This document shows, piece after piece, positions 53,994 to 62,607 of a DNA stretch of 64,000 nucleotides; position 1 is the stretch's first letter, and the number at the start of each line of letters is the position of its first letter. Source of the stretch: Tuberibacillus sp. Marseille-P3662. GTDB lineage: Bacteria > Bacillota > Bacilli > Bacillales > Sporolactobacillaceae. The DNA is taken from contig NZ_FXBS01000006.1 of the NCBI RefSeq assembly GCF_900178005.1, positions 1,986,970-2,050,969 of the forward strand, written 5' to 3'. A program made the translations under genes and the position numbers. The notes under the pieces are model-generated. The model was given only the letters and a program-made list of their open reading frames with translations, did not search any database and was not told where the DNA came from.

Positions 53994-55619
53994 TCACCTC
54001 TCACTGTTATCTGTGCCTATCGGAATCCAAACATCGATAACTGTACCATCATCGGGAGTTGACATGATATCCAATTGTCCGTTAACCAAGTTCACCCGTT
54101 CTTGCATGCTGGATAATCCGATGGTCTGTTTTTGTCTAACCGTTTCTGCTGCAAAGCCGGTTCCATAGTCAGTTAATGTCATGCGTACCTTGTACTGATC
54201 TTGTGTGAGTTCAATATCAGCAACATTCGTTTTTGCATGCTTACTCATATTATTAATAGCTTCCCGACCAATCCACGACAACGCTTCCTCAATTTTTCGC
54301 GGCAATGATTGAATTCCTGAAACCTGTTTTTGTCGAAGCTGGATCCCTAGATTCTGGGCGTAAGTTTTTAGTGACGTCACAATACCTTGCTCAACACCTG
54401 CAGGTCGCAGTTGCCAAATTAACGCCTTCATTTCCGATAATGCTTCCTGTGAATAGGATTGGATATCACCTAATGTCTCTGCTAACAATGACTGATCATC
54501 TTGGACCGACTGACGCATGCCCTTTGCAAGTAACGACATGGAAAAAAGCTTTTGATTGACGGAATCATGAAGATCACGCGCTAAGCGGTTCCGTTCTTCG
54601 TATAACATCATGGCCTCACGCTCTTGTCGTAACCGTGACCGCTCAATCGCTAACGCCAGATGCTCAGCAACGGCATGCATCACATCAATGTCAACATCGT
54701 CGACGGATTGACCTTTATCAACTCCAAAGGCAAGAACGCCCAATGGCCGATCATTGATACTAATTGGGATCGCGACACCATTATAATCGTCTAAGCCTGT
54801 TTCGCTGCGATATGAACGAGTCATTTGCTGCTGCACTTCGTTTGTCAAAAACGCACGCTGGATCCAATGATCATGATCCTGAGGAATACGCTCACATCCA
54901 ATGGCGCGATAGTGTTTATTTAAAGACTTAATTTGTAACTCTTGCCCAGATGGAACAACAATGGCACATAACGGGAACTGAAAAGTCTTAGCAACCCTAT
55001 CATTGAGCACCGCTAGCAAATGCTCTGTGTCGTCAGTCTCCCAAATACAACGTGTCAACTGATCGAGTTTTTCATAATGCTTAGCCCGCTTTTGCTCTGC
55101 ATGATACAATGTCGTCCGTTTAATCGCTGTTCCAATCTGATAGGCCACCGACTGCAACAGTGCCAATTCCTCATCAGTAAAATGCGTTTTGTCTGGCGCT
55201 GCCACATTAAGGATACCAAAGCGTTCTTCACCGGCTACTAACGGAACCGTCGCATGATGTCGAATATTTTTCGTATCACCCCAATGATATTTCACCGCAT
55301 TTTCCAAACGCTTGCATTGAATGATATTAACAGGCTCCTCAAGCTTGCCATTCCAATAATCGTTCAAACACCAACAAGATCCATGACACATCGGCTTTTT
55401 ATCATCCCATGTTAAGGCTGGCGGTAAGTGTCTATCGGCAATGAACGTATAATGCGGTTTCTCACCGACAAGAAACATCCATCCTGTTGATAAATCCAAA
55501 ATGTCCAATAATTTTTCTAACACCGATTGCAACATTTCCTCTAAATCATTAGCACCATTCAACGTTTCAGCGATGATTTTCAGTGTATTTAATTCGTTGA
55601 CTCGACCTGATTCGTTCAT
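53994..55619 (-). CDS. yhcY: GAF-domain sensor histidine kinase with four-Cys cluster (YhcY/AirS-like)
   Basis: A 541-residue cytoplasmic kinase without membrane spans. Two GAF-like domains (about 20-168 and 185-325) precede a HisKA_3 dimerisation helix with phospho-acceptor H351 in RDLHDSVNQKLF, and a HATPase_c domain (REAINNMSKHAK, then DYGTGF and GLSSMQERV). The first GAF holds C78, C82, C84 and C102. Staphylococcal AirS, of the same family, is reported to sense oxygen and redox state through a Cys-ligated [2Fe-2S] cluster, so a redox or oxygen signal is likely here. It is longer than B. subtilis YhcY, mainly by the second GAF. GAGGGA precedes the ATG. Confidence 0.9.
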   Translation of the reverse strand: MNESGRVNELNTLKIIAETLNGANDLEEMLQSVLEKLLDILDLSTGWMFLVGEKPHYTFIADRHLPPALTWDDKKPMCHGSCWCLNDYWNGKLEEPVNIIQCKRLENAVKYHWGDTKNIRHHATVPLVAGEERFGILNVAAPDKTHFTDEELALLQSVAYQIGTAIKRTTLYHAEQKRAKHYEKLDQLTRCIWETDDTEHLLAVLNDRVAKTFQFPLCAIVVPSGQELQIKSLNKHYRAIGCERIPQDHDHWIQRAFLTNEVQQQMTRSYRSETGLDDYNGVAIPISINDRPLGVLAFGVDKGQSVDDVDIDVMHAVAEHLALAIERSRLRQEREAMMLYEERNRLARDLHDSVNQKLFSMSLLAKGMRQSVQDDQSLLAETLGDIQSYSQEALSEMKALIWQLRPAGVEQGIVTSLKTYAQNLGIQLRQKQVSGIQSLPRKIEEALSWIGREAINNMSKHAKTNVADIELTQDQYKVRMTLTDYGTGFAAETVRQKQTIGLSSMQERVNLVNGQLDIMSTPDDGTVIDVWIPIGTDNSER

Positions 55620-55713
55620 TCCAATCCCTCTTTAAAAATGTTTTCATTTATCATAAAATTGATATTATTATTTTAACAAAGATCTCTTTACCTATGGATT
55701 TTAGTTTTAGGCC

Positions 55714-55839
55714 GCATTTGAAATATACGTCGCTTTCCTCGGGCGACCAGTGAGCCTCCTCGAATTCCGCTACCGCTTCGTTCTGCGGGGTCTCACTTTG
55801 ATCGCGGTTCCCGCAGGAGTCTACGTGTATTTCAAATAC
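55714..55839. repeat. GC-rich hairpin repeat family C, copy 1
   Basis: Outer arms at 55714-55730 and 55823-55839 (TTTGAAATATACGT against ACGTGTATTTCAAA) match at 15 of 17 positions. The interior carries CGCTTTCCTCGGGCG, TGCGGGGTCTCACT and CCCGCAGGAGTC, the core also found in the elements at 12408, 57670 and 59838. It separates the histidine kinase from the S66 peptidase gene. Non-coding. Confidence 0.75.
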
Positions 55840-55907
55840 TCATGCCTACAGCAACAATCTTTCATAAAATAGCCTAGCAAAAACTTGACCATGGAGGTGG
55901 CTTAAAA

Positions 55908-56924
55908 ATGAATCGACTGACATTGGGCTCAAAGATCGGTATTTTCTCATCCTCGAGCCCTATTACCTACACCTCGCCAACGCGCTTTGAACGATCTAAG
56001 GATTTCCTCACTAACAAAGGATTTTCAATTGAAGAAGGTCATCTGACGAAAAAATATGACGGCTACCGCTCAGGATCGATTCAAGCGCGGGCAGACGAAG
56101 TGAATCATCTACTTAGGGATCCTGATGTTCATTGTTTAATGGCGACCGTCGGCGGTACAAATACGAATGCTATTCTTCCGTATATCGATTATGAGGCATT
56201 TAGGCGCAATCCCAAAGTCATTGTAGGTTATTCGGATACAACGGCTCTGTTATTCGCCTTGTATGCCCAAACCGGTATCCCGACATTTTACGGACCGGCA
56301 CTCATCCCGTCGTTTGGGGAATTTCCTCCTTTCGTCAACGATACCTATCAATATTTTAAGGATCTATTCGTGTCCGAACTATCGTATCCTTATCATTTAC
56401 CGATGCTTTCTGTTTGGACCGATGAACCCATTAATTGGGATACGCCAACTAAAACTAAAGAGAAGGAACAGCACACCAATAAATGGATTAGTTTAAAAGA
56501 CGGCGTTTCCGAAGGTCGATTGATTGCCGGCAACCTAAATACGATGTACGGCATATGGGGAAGTCCTTATATGCCTGATATTCGAAACGGTGACATCCTA
56601 ATGATTGAGGATAGTTTAAAAGATGCAGCCACTGTTGAGAAAAACTTCTCCCTATTAAAAGTCAATGGGGTCTTCGATCGCATTGGCGGTTTAATTCTTG
56701 GCAAACATGAGTTATTTGATGACCAAGGCACGGGCAAGAAACCCTACGACATTTTGCTTGAAGTGATCGGGGAACCGACATTTCCTATTCTTGCTGACTT
56801 CGATAGCTGCCACACTCATCCGATGATTCCGCTACCCATTGGCACCCATGTCAAGTTAGATACTTACAAAAAAGAGGTCACACTAACAGAAGATCCTTTT
56901 AATTTGAACGTATCCAAGCAGTAG
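55908..56924 (+). CDS. S66-family peptidase (MccF / LD-carboxypeptidase-like)
   Basis: This 338-residue enzyme has the S66 Ser-Glu-His triad: S109 in VGYSDTTALL, E234 in LMIEDS and H302 in the CHTHP loop. The Gly-rich VGGTNTNAILPYID at 81-94 is typical of MccF. Relatives either trim murein tetrapeptides (LdcA) or cleave microcin C7-type aminoacyl-nucleotides and give self-immunity (MccF). The insertion at 175-195 and overall length fit the MccF branch better. GGAGGTGG precedes the ATG. No microcin genes are adjacent, so a detoxifying or recycling role is possible. Confidence 0.87.
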   Translation: MNRLTLGSKIGIFSSSSPITYTSPTRFERSKDFLTNKGFSIEEGHLTKKYDGYRSGSIQARADEVNHLLRDPDVHCLMATVGGTNTNAILPYIDYEAFRRNPKVIVGYSDTTALLFALYAQTGIPTFYGPALIPSFGEFPPFVNDTYQYFKDLFVSELSYPYHLPMLSVWTDEPINWDTPTKTKEKEQHTNKWISLKDGVSEGRLIAGNLNTMYGIWGSPYMPDIRNGDILMIEDSLKDAATVEKNFSLLKVNGVFDRIGGLILGKHELFDDQGTGKKPYDILLEVIGEPTFPILADFDSCHTHPMIPLPIGTHVKLDTYKKEVTLTEDPFNLNVSKQ

Positions 56925-56950
56925 ACTAAAATAGTTGCTTGGATTATTTT

Positions 56951-57490
56951 TCATATATGAATTTCGCAAAAATCAACCTCATTAGCCTCTTGTGTCCTAG
57001 CAAACCACACGAGCAAGTCATTATGATGTTGAATGATTTGTTCGGCCTTTAGATGATCGGTGTCAAACGTGGAATGACCATCACTGATTAAGGTAACATC
57101 AAAACCGAGACTGAATGCCCGTCTTGTCGTCGTATCCACACACAGCTCCGTCTGCATACCTGTGATACAGAGATGATTGATGCTTCTTTCTGTTAAAATT
57201 GATTCAAGATGGGTCTGATGAAACGCATCAGGTGTCTGTTTTTCCACAACTAAATCTTCATTTAATGGCTTAATATCCCTATGAATATGCCAACCATCAG
57301 TCCCACGTTCCAGGGGTGTTCCTTTTCCATTGTCATGCTGGATATATATCACTGGAACACCCTCGGTTCTTGCTTGCCTAATCAGCTTTTGAAGATTGTC
57401 TATGACTGTTTCACCTTTATATACCCCATCCCCTACAGGAAACATGGCTTTCTGTACATCAATAATAAGTAGTGCTGAATGATCAGACAT
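56951..57490 (-). CDS. isochorismatase-family cysteine hydrolase
   Basis: A 179-residue alpha/beta hydrolase with catalytic residues D11 (LIIDVQ), K84 (VVEKQTPDAF) and C117 (GMQTELCVDT). This Asp-Lys-Cys triad marks the nicotinamidase/isochorismatase superfamily of amidases. The substrate is unknown; true isochorismatases lack the Cys, so an amide hydrolase is more likely. AGCGAGAGG before the ATG is a moderate ribosome site. It is convergent with the S66 gene, only 26 bases apart. Confidence 0.9.
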   Translation of the reverse strand: MSDHSALLIIDVQKAMFPVGDGVYKGETVIDNLQKLIRQARTEGVPVIYIQHDNGKGTPLERGTDGWHIHRDIKPLNEDLVVEKQTPDAFHQTHLESILTERSINHLCITGMQTELCVDTTTRRAFSLGFDVTLISDGHSTFDTDHLKAEQIIQHHNDLLVWFARTQEANEVDFCEIHI

Positions 57491-57669
57491 GGCCTCTCGC
57501 TCCTTTTATATACTCTCAATTGTTAAGTGATAAGGATACGCTAATGGCCTCATCTGGATGCTACTCATTCACATATCATCATCATGCGAATAATTGTTCC
57601 CCACCAAACCTATTTCGTCATTTGTCGTCAAATTCCTCTCTAATAAATAAAAATTTTTATAGTAAAACT

Positions 57670-58006
57670 GAGTCAATTTTATAAATGCTTATATTCATCA
57701 TTGATCCGAACACTCGAATGGTCTAATGTATTAATGTTTGTTAATTCAGCGCGTTAACATCGTTGATTGGAACGGCAGGCGGCGACTCCTGCGGGAATAG
57801 CATGAGTCTTGAGACCCCGCAATGCGATCAAGGATGATCAGCTAAATGCGTCACGTCCTGTGACAACGCTGATCCTACCCACATCCTGTGGGCATGAGGC
57901 TCAAGCCATGCCCGCGGAAAGCGTCCGCCTAAAGTGGAAATCAACTGGCCAAGCACACTTACAAATGTTTGGTTTTTCTGCTTTAGTCTTGAATTGAAAT
58001 TAACTC
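57670..58006. mobile_element. MITE-like intergenic repeat, family A copy 2, with structured insert
   Basis: The inverse complement of this 337-bp block matches 12408-12686 almost throughout, including the outer ends (GAGTCAATTTTAT, 57670-57682; TGAAATTAACTC, 57995-58006). It differs by about 58 extra bases, roughly 57828-57894, that replace a short AGCATGAGGA stretch. The insert holds nested hairpins: GTCACGTCCTGTGAC, CCCACATCCTGTGGG and an outer GGATGATCAGC/GCTGATCC pair. Non-coding; the ORFs crossing it are incidental. Confidence 0.72.
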
Positions 58007-58046
58007 TAAAACTAACATGACATTAATGGAAAACGAGTTAGATACC

Positions 58047-58247
58047 TCACAGTTTTGCATTGAGATTTTGGTTAGGGAAGACACGCCATGAATCTTCGAC
58101 GACAAGTTGTTCTCCGGTGAGTTCAGTAACATCCCATTTAGGTGTTGCAGACATTTTTAATCTCGGGAAATGCCAATGTTTTTGATATTTTGAAGAGGTT
58201 TCCGCCTGGTCTTCTTTTACATCGCATGCAATGCTCTTAATGATCAT
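58047..58247 (-). pseudogene. short ORF, possible internally deleted DUF4937/YdbC-like gene
   Basis: A 66-residue frame with a good ribosome site (GAGGTGAG). The first 25 residues (MIIKSIACDVKEDQAETSSK...) look like the start of DUF4937/YdbC-type monooxygenase-like proteins, and the end (EDSWRVFPNQ) like their C-terminus, but the usual middle, about 50 or more residues, is missing. I read it as an in-frame internal deletion. It could also be a genuine small protein; family assignment is from memory of the pattern. Confidence 0.4.
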
Positions 58248-58303
58248 TGCCTCACCTCTGAACCTTTTAAAATAAGTTAGCAGATCTTAAAAAATGTAAG
58301 AAA

Positions 58304-58777
58304 TCACTTTACCTCACCTTGGGCAGTTGCCTGTTCCCACTCACTTAAATACATCATTTCTGATTCATTATAAGTATCAATTTCAACTGGACAAATAAAT
58401 TCTAAAGAATTTCTATCTGGATCATGAAAATAAATTGCTGCATGGGCTTGCGGTGGATTATCTAGAACAATAGGCTCCTTAGGTGCAAATCCAAAGTTTT
58501 CACGCATCACAATGCCGCGGCTTGACAGCCAATCTTTTGCTTTCTTAATGTCATTCAGTTCGACCCGAAACGCAATATGTCTCAATGAAGGATGATAAGG
58601 TGTTTGAAACTCCTCACCCTCCCATAAACCAATCCAACTTTTCCCTTTTTCAATCCAAAAGAATGCAATCCCCGACTTATTCCTATAGGCCAATTCCAAT
58701 CCGATATTTTGATAAAATTCAATAGATTGGTTAAGATCACTCACCGGTAAATGGGCTTCATACAGTCCCTGAATCAT
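58304..58777 (-). CDS. VOC (glyoxalase/bleomycin-resistance-like) protein
   Basis: A 157-residue single-chain vicinal-oxygen-chelate protein with two beta-alpha-beta-beta-beta repeats. EAHLPVSDLNQSIEFYQNIG opens the first, LRHIAFRV and YFHDPDRNSLEFICP the second; the H, H and E residues fit metal ligands. These proteins include dioxygenases, isomerases and antibiotic-binding proteins; the substrate is unknown. GGGAGG lies seven bases before the ATG at 58777. It may be co-transcribed with the short ORF at 58047. Confidence 0.82.
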   Translation of the reverse strand: MIQGLYEAHLPVSDLNQSIEFYQNIGLELAYRNKSGIAFFWIEKGKSWIGLWEGEEFQTPYHPSLRHIAFRVELNDIKKAKDWLSSRGIVMRENFGFAPKEPIVLDNPPQAHAAIYFHDPDRNSLEFICPVEIDTYNESEMMYLSEWEQATAQGEVK

Positions 58778-58894
58778 CAAATGCCTCCCTGATTTCGTTT
58801 ACTCTAGTTTATCAGCCAAACAAGCATCGTTCTTCAGACGAAATCGTGAGGTTTTCTACAACTTTGTACCGAGATGTACGGAAGTCTTTACATT

Positions 58895-58923
58895 AAAAAA
58901 GCTTGGACCGTTATGATCCAAGC
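58895..58923 (-). terminator. terminator of the second VOC gene
   Basis: GCTTGGA (58901-58907) and TCCAAGC (58917-58923), followed by six T residues on the minus strand. Confidence 0.8.
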
Positions 58924-58990
58924 ATTCCTTTATATTTTTCGCACTCTGTTTTTAACATCAAAAGTAATAACCTACATATTCAGGTTCAGG

Positions 58991-59368
58991 TTACCTCGGT
59001 TGATTAAATTCAATCAAATTACCGTCAGGGTCAGCGACATACACTTGATGCCACGGTGTCTTATTATTTGGCTTATCCAAGTAGGGGATAGAGAAGTTGT
59101 CTAGCTTTTGTATCAAGGCATCAATGTCATTGACTCGAATCGCAAAATGCCCGTCCCGGCTGTCCAATTCATCCGTGCCCCGGAAAGCTTTCCCTTGCTC
59201 ATATTTAATTAGATGAAGTTGTGTGGTGCCAATTTGATACCATGCCCCCGGAAAATCAAAATCCGGTCTATTTGGACTTTCTTCAAAGCCAAGGACATTA
59301 CTGTAAAAGTGCTTAGATTGGTCAATGTCAGTCACCAACAACGAAACATGGTGAATACCTTCGTACAT
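58991..59368 (-). CDS. VOC-family protein, glyoxalase-like
   Basis: A VOC protein of about 125 residues, starting MYEGIHHVSLLVTDIDQSKH, with TTQLHLIKYE, DGHFAIRV and YVADPDGNLIEFNQP, the conserved end of the fold. H6/H7, the second-half His and the final Glu are probable metal ligands. It is a common uncharacterised Bacillus type, related to fosfomycin/glyoxalase proteins but not assignable. ATGs at 59374 and 59368 both follow AAGGATGTGAT; the latter gives the usual N-terminus. Confidence 0.82.
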   Translation of the reverse strand: MYEGIHHVSLLVTDIDQSKHFYSNVLGFEESPNRPDFDFPGAWYQIGTTQLHLIKYEQGKAFRGTDELDSRDGHFAIRVNDIDALIQKLDNFSIPYLDKPNNKTPWHQVYVADPDGNLIEFNQPR

Positions 59369-59461
59369 CCTCATCACATCCTTATCTAAAATAATATGTA
59401 GGCGTTCCACTTACATGACAAAAGCATATAATAAACTGATCTTTGATGAGGAGGAATACCA

Positions 59462-59779
59462 ATGCCAAACCACCCTCAACAACAACAGCAATACGCTCAT
59501 GTCCATGGCCATAAGGGCGCGACCACTTGCCAAGATGGCCACGTCCATATGCATCCCGGTGTTACAAGCACACCCATCCAAACACCACAAGGTCATGTCC
59601 ATATGCTTCAAAATGTAACGACATTTGATGACAGCCACACCCATCGTTATCAAACCTATACAAGTTCGCCTATCCCCTTACCAAATGGCTATCACACGCA
59701 TTACGTTGAAGTCACAACCACTGAAGATGACGGCCATACACATACCATTAAAGGTTTTGTCGACCCGTCAAAATCGTAG
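59462..59779 (+). CDS. histidine-rich YmaF-family protein
   Basis: A 105-residue protein with many H-x-H pairs: YAHVHGHKG, DGHVHMHPG, GHVHMLQ, DSHTHRY, GYHTHYVE and DGHTHTIKG, spaced about every 15-20 residues. This regular HxH pattern defines the YmaF family of Bacillus. Function is not established; metal (Zn, Ni, Cu) binding is a reasonable guess. It has a Gln-rich N-terminus, no signal peptide, and a strong GAGGAGG ribosome site. Monocistronic, followed by a GC-rich repeat. Confidence 0.8.
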   Translation: MPNHPQQQQQYAHVHGHKGATTCQDGHVHMHPGVTSTPIQTPQGHVHMLQNVTTFDDSHTHRYQTYTSSPIPLPNGYHTHYVEVTTTEDDGHTHTIKGFVDPSKS

Positions 59780-59956
59780 AGTGTTTTCTAAAAGATTGTT
59801 ACTTTTGCATGGTGCAAAAAAAGATTATATACGCTCTGCGCCGCCCGAATACACGTAGACTTCTGCGGGAAGTGCGAGTTAGGCAAGACCCCACAGGGCC
59901 ACGCCCGAGGAGGCTTGCCACTCGTCCGCGGAAAGCGGAGTGTATTCGGGATGCGG
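59780..59956. repeat. GC-rich hairpin repeat family C, copy 2
   Basis: Begins with TTTTCTAAAAGATTGTT (also near 16752) and holds a palindromic core with perfect outer arms CCCGAATACAC (59844-59854) / GTGTATTCGGG (59940-59950). Inner segments TTCTGCGGGAAGTGCGAG, AGACCCCACAGGG and GTCCGCGGAAAGCGG match the core of the other elements. No coding capacity. Confidence 0.75.
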
Positions 59957-60048
59957 TCTAAATCACAACGGTCTATACGAAAACCGTCAAATCCTAAAAT
60001 AAACCCCCATTCTGTTAAAGGCGACTGCCCATCAGCAGTCATTTATTA

Positions 60049-61515
60049 CTAAACTTCCCAAAACTTCCGGATGATCTCCCGTTGCTCGGCAGCATTTCGA
60101 TGTTGTGTCAGCAAACTAACGCCGACAAAACCGATTAAAGCAAAGATTACAGGCAAAACAACACTGTGCATACCCATGGGTTCAGGAAAATACGTTGAAA
60201 TAAGAATATAGGAGACAATACCAGTCGCCATCGATGTGACGGCACCATAGGCATTCCCCTTTTTCCAATAAAGTCCGAGGACAATCGGCCAAATGAAGGC
60301 CGCTTCAAGCCCGCCAAAAGCGAACAAATTTAACCAAATTAAAAGGTCAGGCGGATGGATCGCCATGATAATGACTAAGATGCCGACCATCGTCGTCACT
60401 GATACACTCAACCTTTTTACTGTTTTTTCTTCGGCGTTCGGCTTAATGTAATTAATATACACATCTTTAACTATAGACGAACTCACAACCAGCAACAACG
60501 AATCAACCGTGGAAATAATCGCGGCTAACGGCGCCGCCAGTACAATGCCCGCTAGCCAATTCGGTAAAACCTCCATCGCAATCATCGGCATAACTTTATC
60601 AGCCACTTCAATACCTGGAATGACTGCTCGAGCAAATACACCGGTCAAATGCATGCCTAGCATAATGATACCAACGACAAGGGTTCCGATGATTAAGGCT
60701 TTGTGCATTGCCTTTGAATCACGATAAGCCATTGCGCGTACAGACACTTGCGGTAAACCCACAACCCCAACGCCGACGAGAATCCAAAAAGAAAATAAAT
60801 ATAAAGGCGATAATGAATGTTCGGCTCCAAAGGGTGAAATCAAACCTGGATTTTCAGCAGCAAGATCGGACATGATGTTAGATACACCGCCGCCAGCGAC
60901 AATCGTGGCTATAAGGATAACGAGAGTACCAACCACCATTATAATCCCTTGAATCGTATCCGTAATTACATCAGCACGAAACCCACCGATCGCGACATAA
61001 ATAATCAACGTTACCGCAAAAATAAATAATGCCGTCGTATAAGACAGACCCGTGATTGACTCGATCAATCGCGCACCACCAACCCATTGAGCCGCCATAG
61101 AGGAAAATAGAAAAATGACAATGCTGACCGCACAAAGAATAACAACCCATTTACTAGCATAACGTTCTTTTAGAAAATCGACTAAAGTGATGGCCTTGAT
61201 TTTTCTCGCCACGATCGCAAATTTCTTTCCGAGAATGGACAGGGTGAAATAACCGGTCACGAGTTGTGACATCGCAAGTAGCACCCAGCCTAACCCAATA
61301 GAATAAGCTGCCCCAGGGCCACCGATAAAACTACTTCCACTACCGTAAGTCGATACCATTGTCATCGCAAGAATAAATCCGCCTAATTCGCGACTGCCGA
61401 CGAAGTATTCTTTGAGAAATGAGTTGGCCTTTTTTAATTTTGTCGAAGCATAAAATCCAATTAAACATATACCCACTAGAAAAATCATTAAAGGAATCAC
61501 AATTGATCCATTCAC
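60049..61515 (-). CDS. panF: sodium/pantothenate symporter
   Basis: A 488-residue, 13-helix SSS-family symporter close in length to E. coli PanF (483). Landmarks are YFVGSRELGGFILAMTMVST, SYGSGSSFIGGPGAAYSIGLGW read across helix 2, AQWVGGARLIE, and the SSS signature region GLPQVSVRAMAYRDSKAM. The start GTG overlaps the yhdT stop (GTGA), and the YhdT-PanF pairing is the E. coli arrangement, which strengthens the substrate call. Supplies pantothenate for CoaA (47821-48768). A pantothenate preference over other SSS substrates is inferred. Confidence 0.9.
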   Translation of the reverse strand: MNGSIVIPLMIFLVGICLIGFYASTKLKKANSFLKEYFVGSRELGGFILAMTMVSTYGSGSSFIGGPGAAYSIGLGWVLLAMSQLVTGYFTLSILGKKFAIVARKIKAITLVDFLKERYASKWVVILCAVSIVIFLFSSMAAQWVGGARLIESITGLSYTTALFIFAVTLIIYVAIGGFRADVITDTIQGIIMVVGTLVILIATIVAGGGVSNIMSDLAAENPGLISPFGAEHSLSPLYLFSFWILVGVGVVGLPQVSVRAMAYRDSKAMHKALIIGTLVVGIIMLGMHLTGVFARAVIPGIEVADKVMPMIAMEVLPNWLAGIVLAAPLAAIISTVDSLLLVVSSSIVKDVYINYIKPNAEEKTVKRLSVSVTTMVGILVIIMAIHPPDLLIWLNLFAFGGLEAAFIWPIVLGLYWKKGNAYGAVTSMATGIVSYILISTYFPEPMGMHSVVLPVIFALIGFVGVSLLTQHRNAAEQREIIRKFWEV

Positions 61516-61802
61516 GAATTGTCCCCCCTATTATCTATGTCATCTAGGGGAATCTCTTTAAATACCTTTTTAACAACGATCGCAACAACTAATGTAAAAA
61601 CGACAAGACCTAAAATACAACTGTAAAAGAACCACGCTGGAAATCCCCAAATATAATCATAATCTTTGACTGGCTTAGACCCCATGCCATAGGAAAATCC
61701 CAACCACCATATCAGGTTGGCCGCCGCAATGACACAACCGATAATCGCCTCCCGATTCGCAATTTTAAACCGGGGATCATCTTTGCCTTTCTTACTTGGC
61801 AT
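61512..61802 (-). CDS. yhdT: YhdT family (DUF997) membrane protein
   Basis: A 96-residue, two-helix protein with the DUF997 pattern RFKIANREAIIGCVIAAANL, a WWLGFSYGMGS loop and GFPAWFFYSCILG, then a long second helix. YhdT is encoded upstream of panF in many bacteria and may aid the symporter, but its role is unproven. GGAGGGAAAAGA precedes the ATG. The stop overlaps the panF GTG by four bases, so translation is coupled. The phosphatase gene upstream ends 16 bases away and is probably in the same transcript. Confidence 0.88.
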   Translation of the reverse strand: MPSKKGKDDPRFKIANREAIIGCVIAAANLIWWLGFSYGMGSKPVKDYDYIWGFPAWFFYSCILGLVVFTLVVAIVVKKVFKEIPLDDIDNRGDNS

Positions 61803-61818
61803 TCTTTTCCCTCCGTTC

Positions 61819-62394
61819 CTAAATCGTTATTCTATAATAACCCGTTTCCTTGGGGAAATCTTGGCGAGTGAGTCGATTCCCATTAAGATATTGACGATAT
61901 GAAGTGATCGTCCCATCATGGGAAACGATATAAATGCGTTCTTTACCAAATGTTCGACACCACGCGATCAATTCCTCTGCCCACCTATTGAATTTACCTT
62001 CTGGAAAGGTATTAATGCCTTGCATCCATAATTGTTCAGACAAGCCTTCCGCCAATTTGATACTAGGAAAATCACGAGCGATAAGTTGGACAGGTAAGAT
62101 TCGATCACATGGCAATGTTTGTCCGTTTGGTATTAGTGGGAACATTCGCGGTGATACCAGCGGATGAGCGATCTTTATGCATGGAATCGTTTCGCCTAAT
62201 AACAGTGCTGTCTCAAGCGTACGCCTCACCGGACTAATAATAAGGACATCATCCGGCGACAAATCAATCGTATCTTTTAAGACTCTAGCCTGTTTCACCC
62301 CGGTTTCAGTTAGCGCTGGATCACTTTCTTGCAGACTATCAGGAACATTTAATGTATGTTCTGCTTGACCGTGCCGAATAAATACAATCTCCAT
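61819..62394 (-). CDS. histidine phosphatase (phosphoglycerate-mutase-like) protein
   Basis: A 191-residue branch-1 histidine phosphatase. The catalytic RHG box is FIRHGQAEH at 5-13. ISPVRRTLETA gives the second Arg, and VSHDGTI the second His. The substrate is unknown; members act on sugar phosphates, nucleotides or alpha-ribazole phosphate. GGAGGGG precedes the ATG. It seems to be the first gene of a three-gene run with yhdT and panF. Confidence 0.86.
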   Translation of the reverse strand: MEIVFIRHGQAEHTLNVPDSLQESDPALTETGVKQARVLKDTIDLSPDDVLIISPVRRTLETALLLGETIPCIKIAHPLVSPRMFPLIPNGQTLPCDRILPVQLIARDFPSIKLAEGLSEQLWMQGINTFPEGKFNRWAEELIAWCRTFGKERIYIVSHDGTITSYRQYLNGNRLTRQDFPKETGYYRITI

Positions 62395-62607
62395 TGTTTG
62401 TTCCCCTCCATCGTCATATTATATATGTCATGAACTAGAATAGGCAATGGAATGATTTTAGCAAGATGATAGGCAGCTTTTTTTAATCTCCACTAATGCC
62501 ACATATGATAAGATTAGTTTACAATGAAAAAATTCTTATATTATTTGATGTGGACAAGTATTAAAGGCCTGTATTTTATGTAGTTTAGGCAAAAAGGAGA
62601 TTAATAT

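Noticed and set aside
55908..56924. MccF-like peptidase as part of a microcin/immunity locus
   Set aside because: No precursor peptide, adenylating MccB-like enzyme or exporter is adjacent; treated as a stand-alone gene.
57809..57997. Plus-strand ORF of 62 codons
   Set aside because: Formed by the hairpin insert in the family A repeat.
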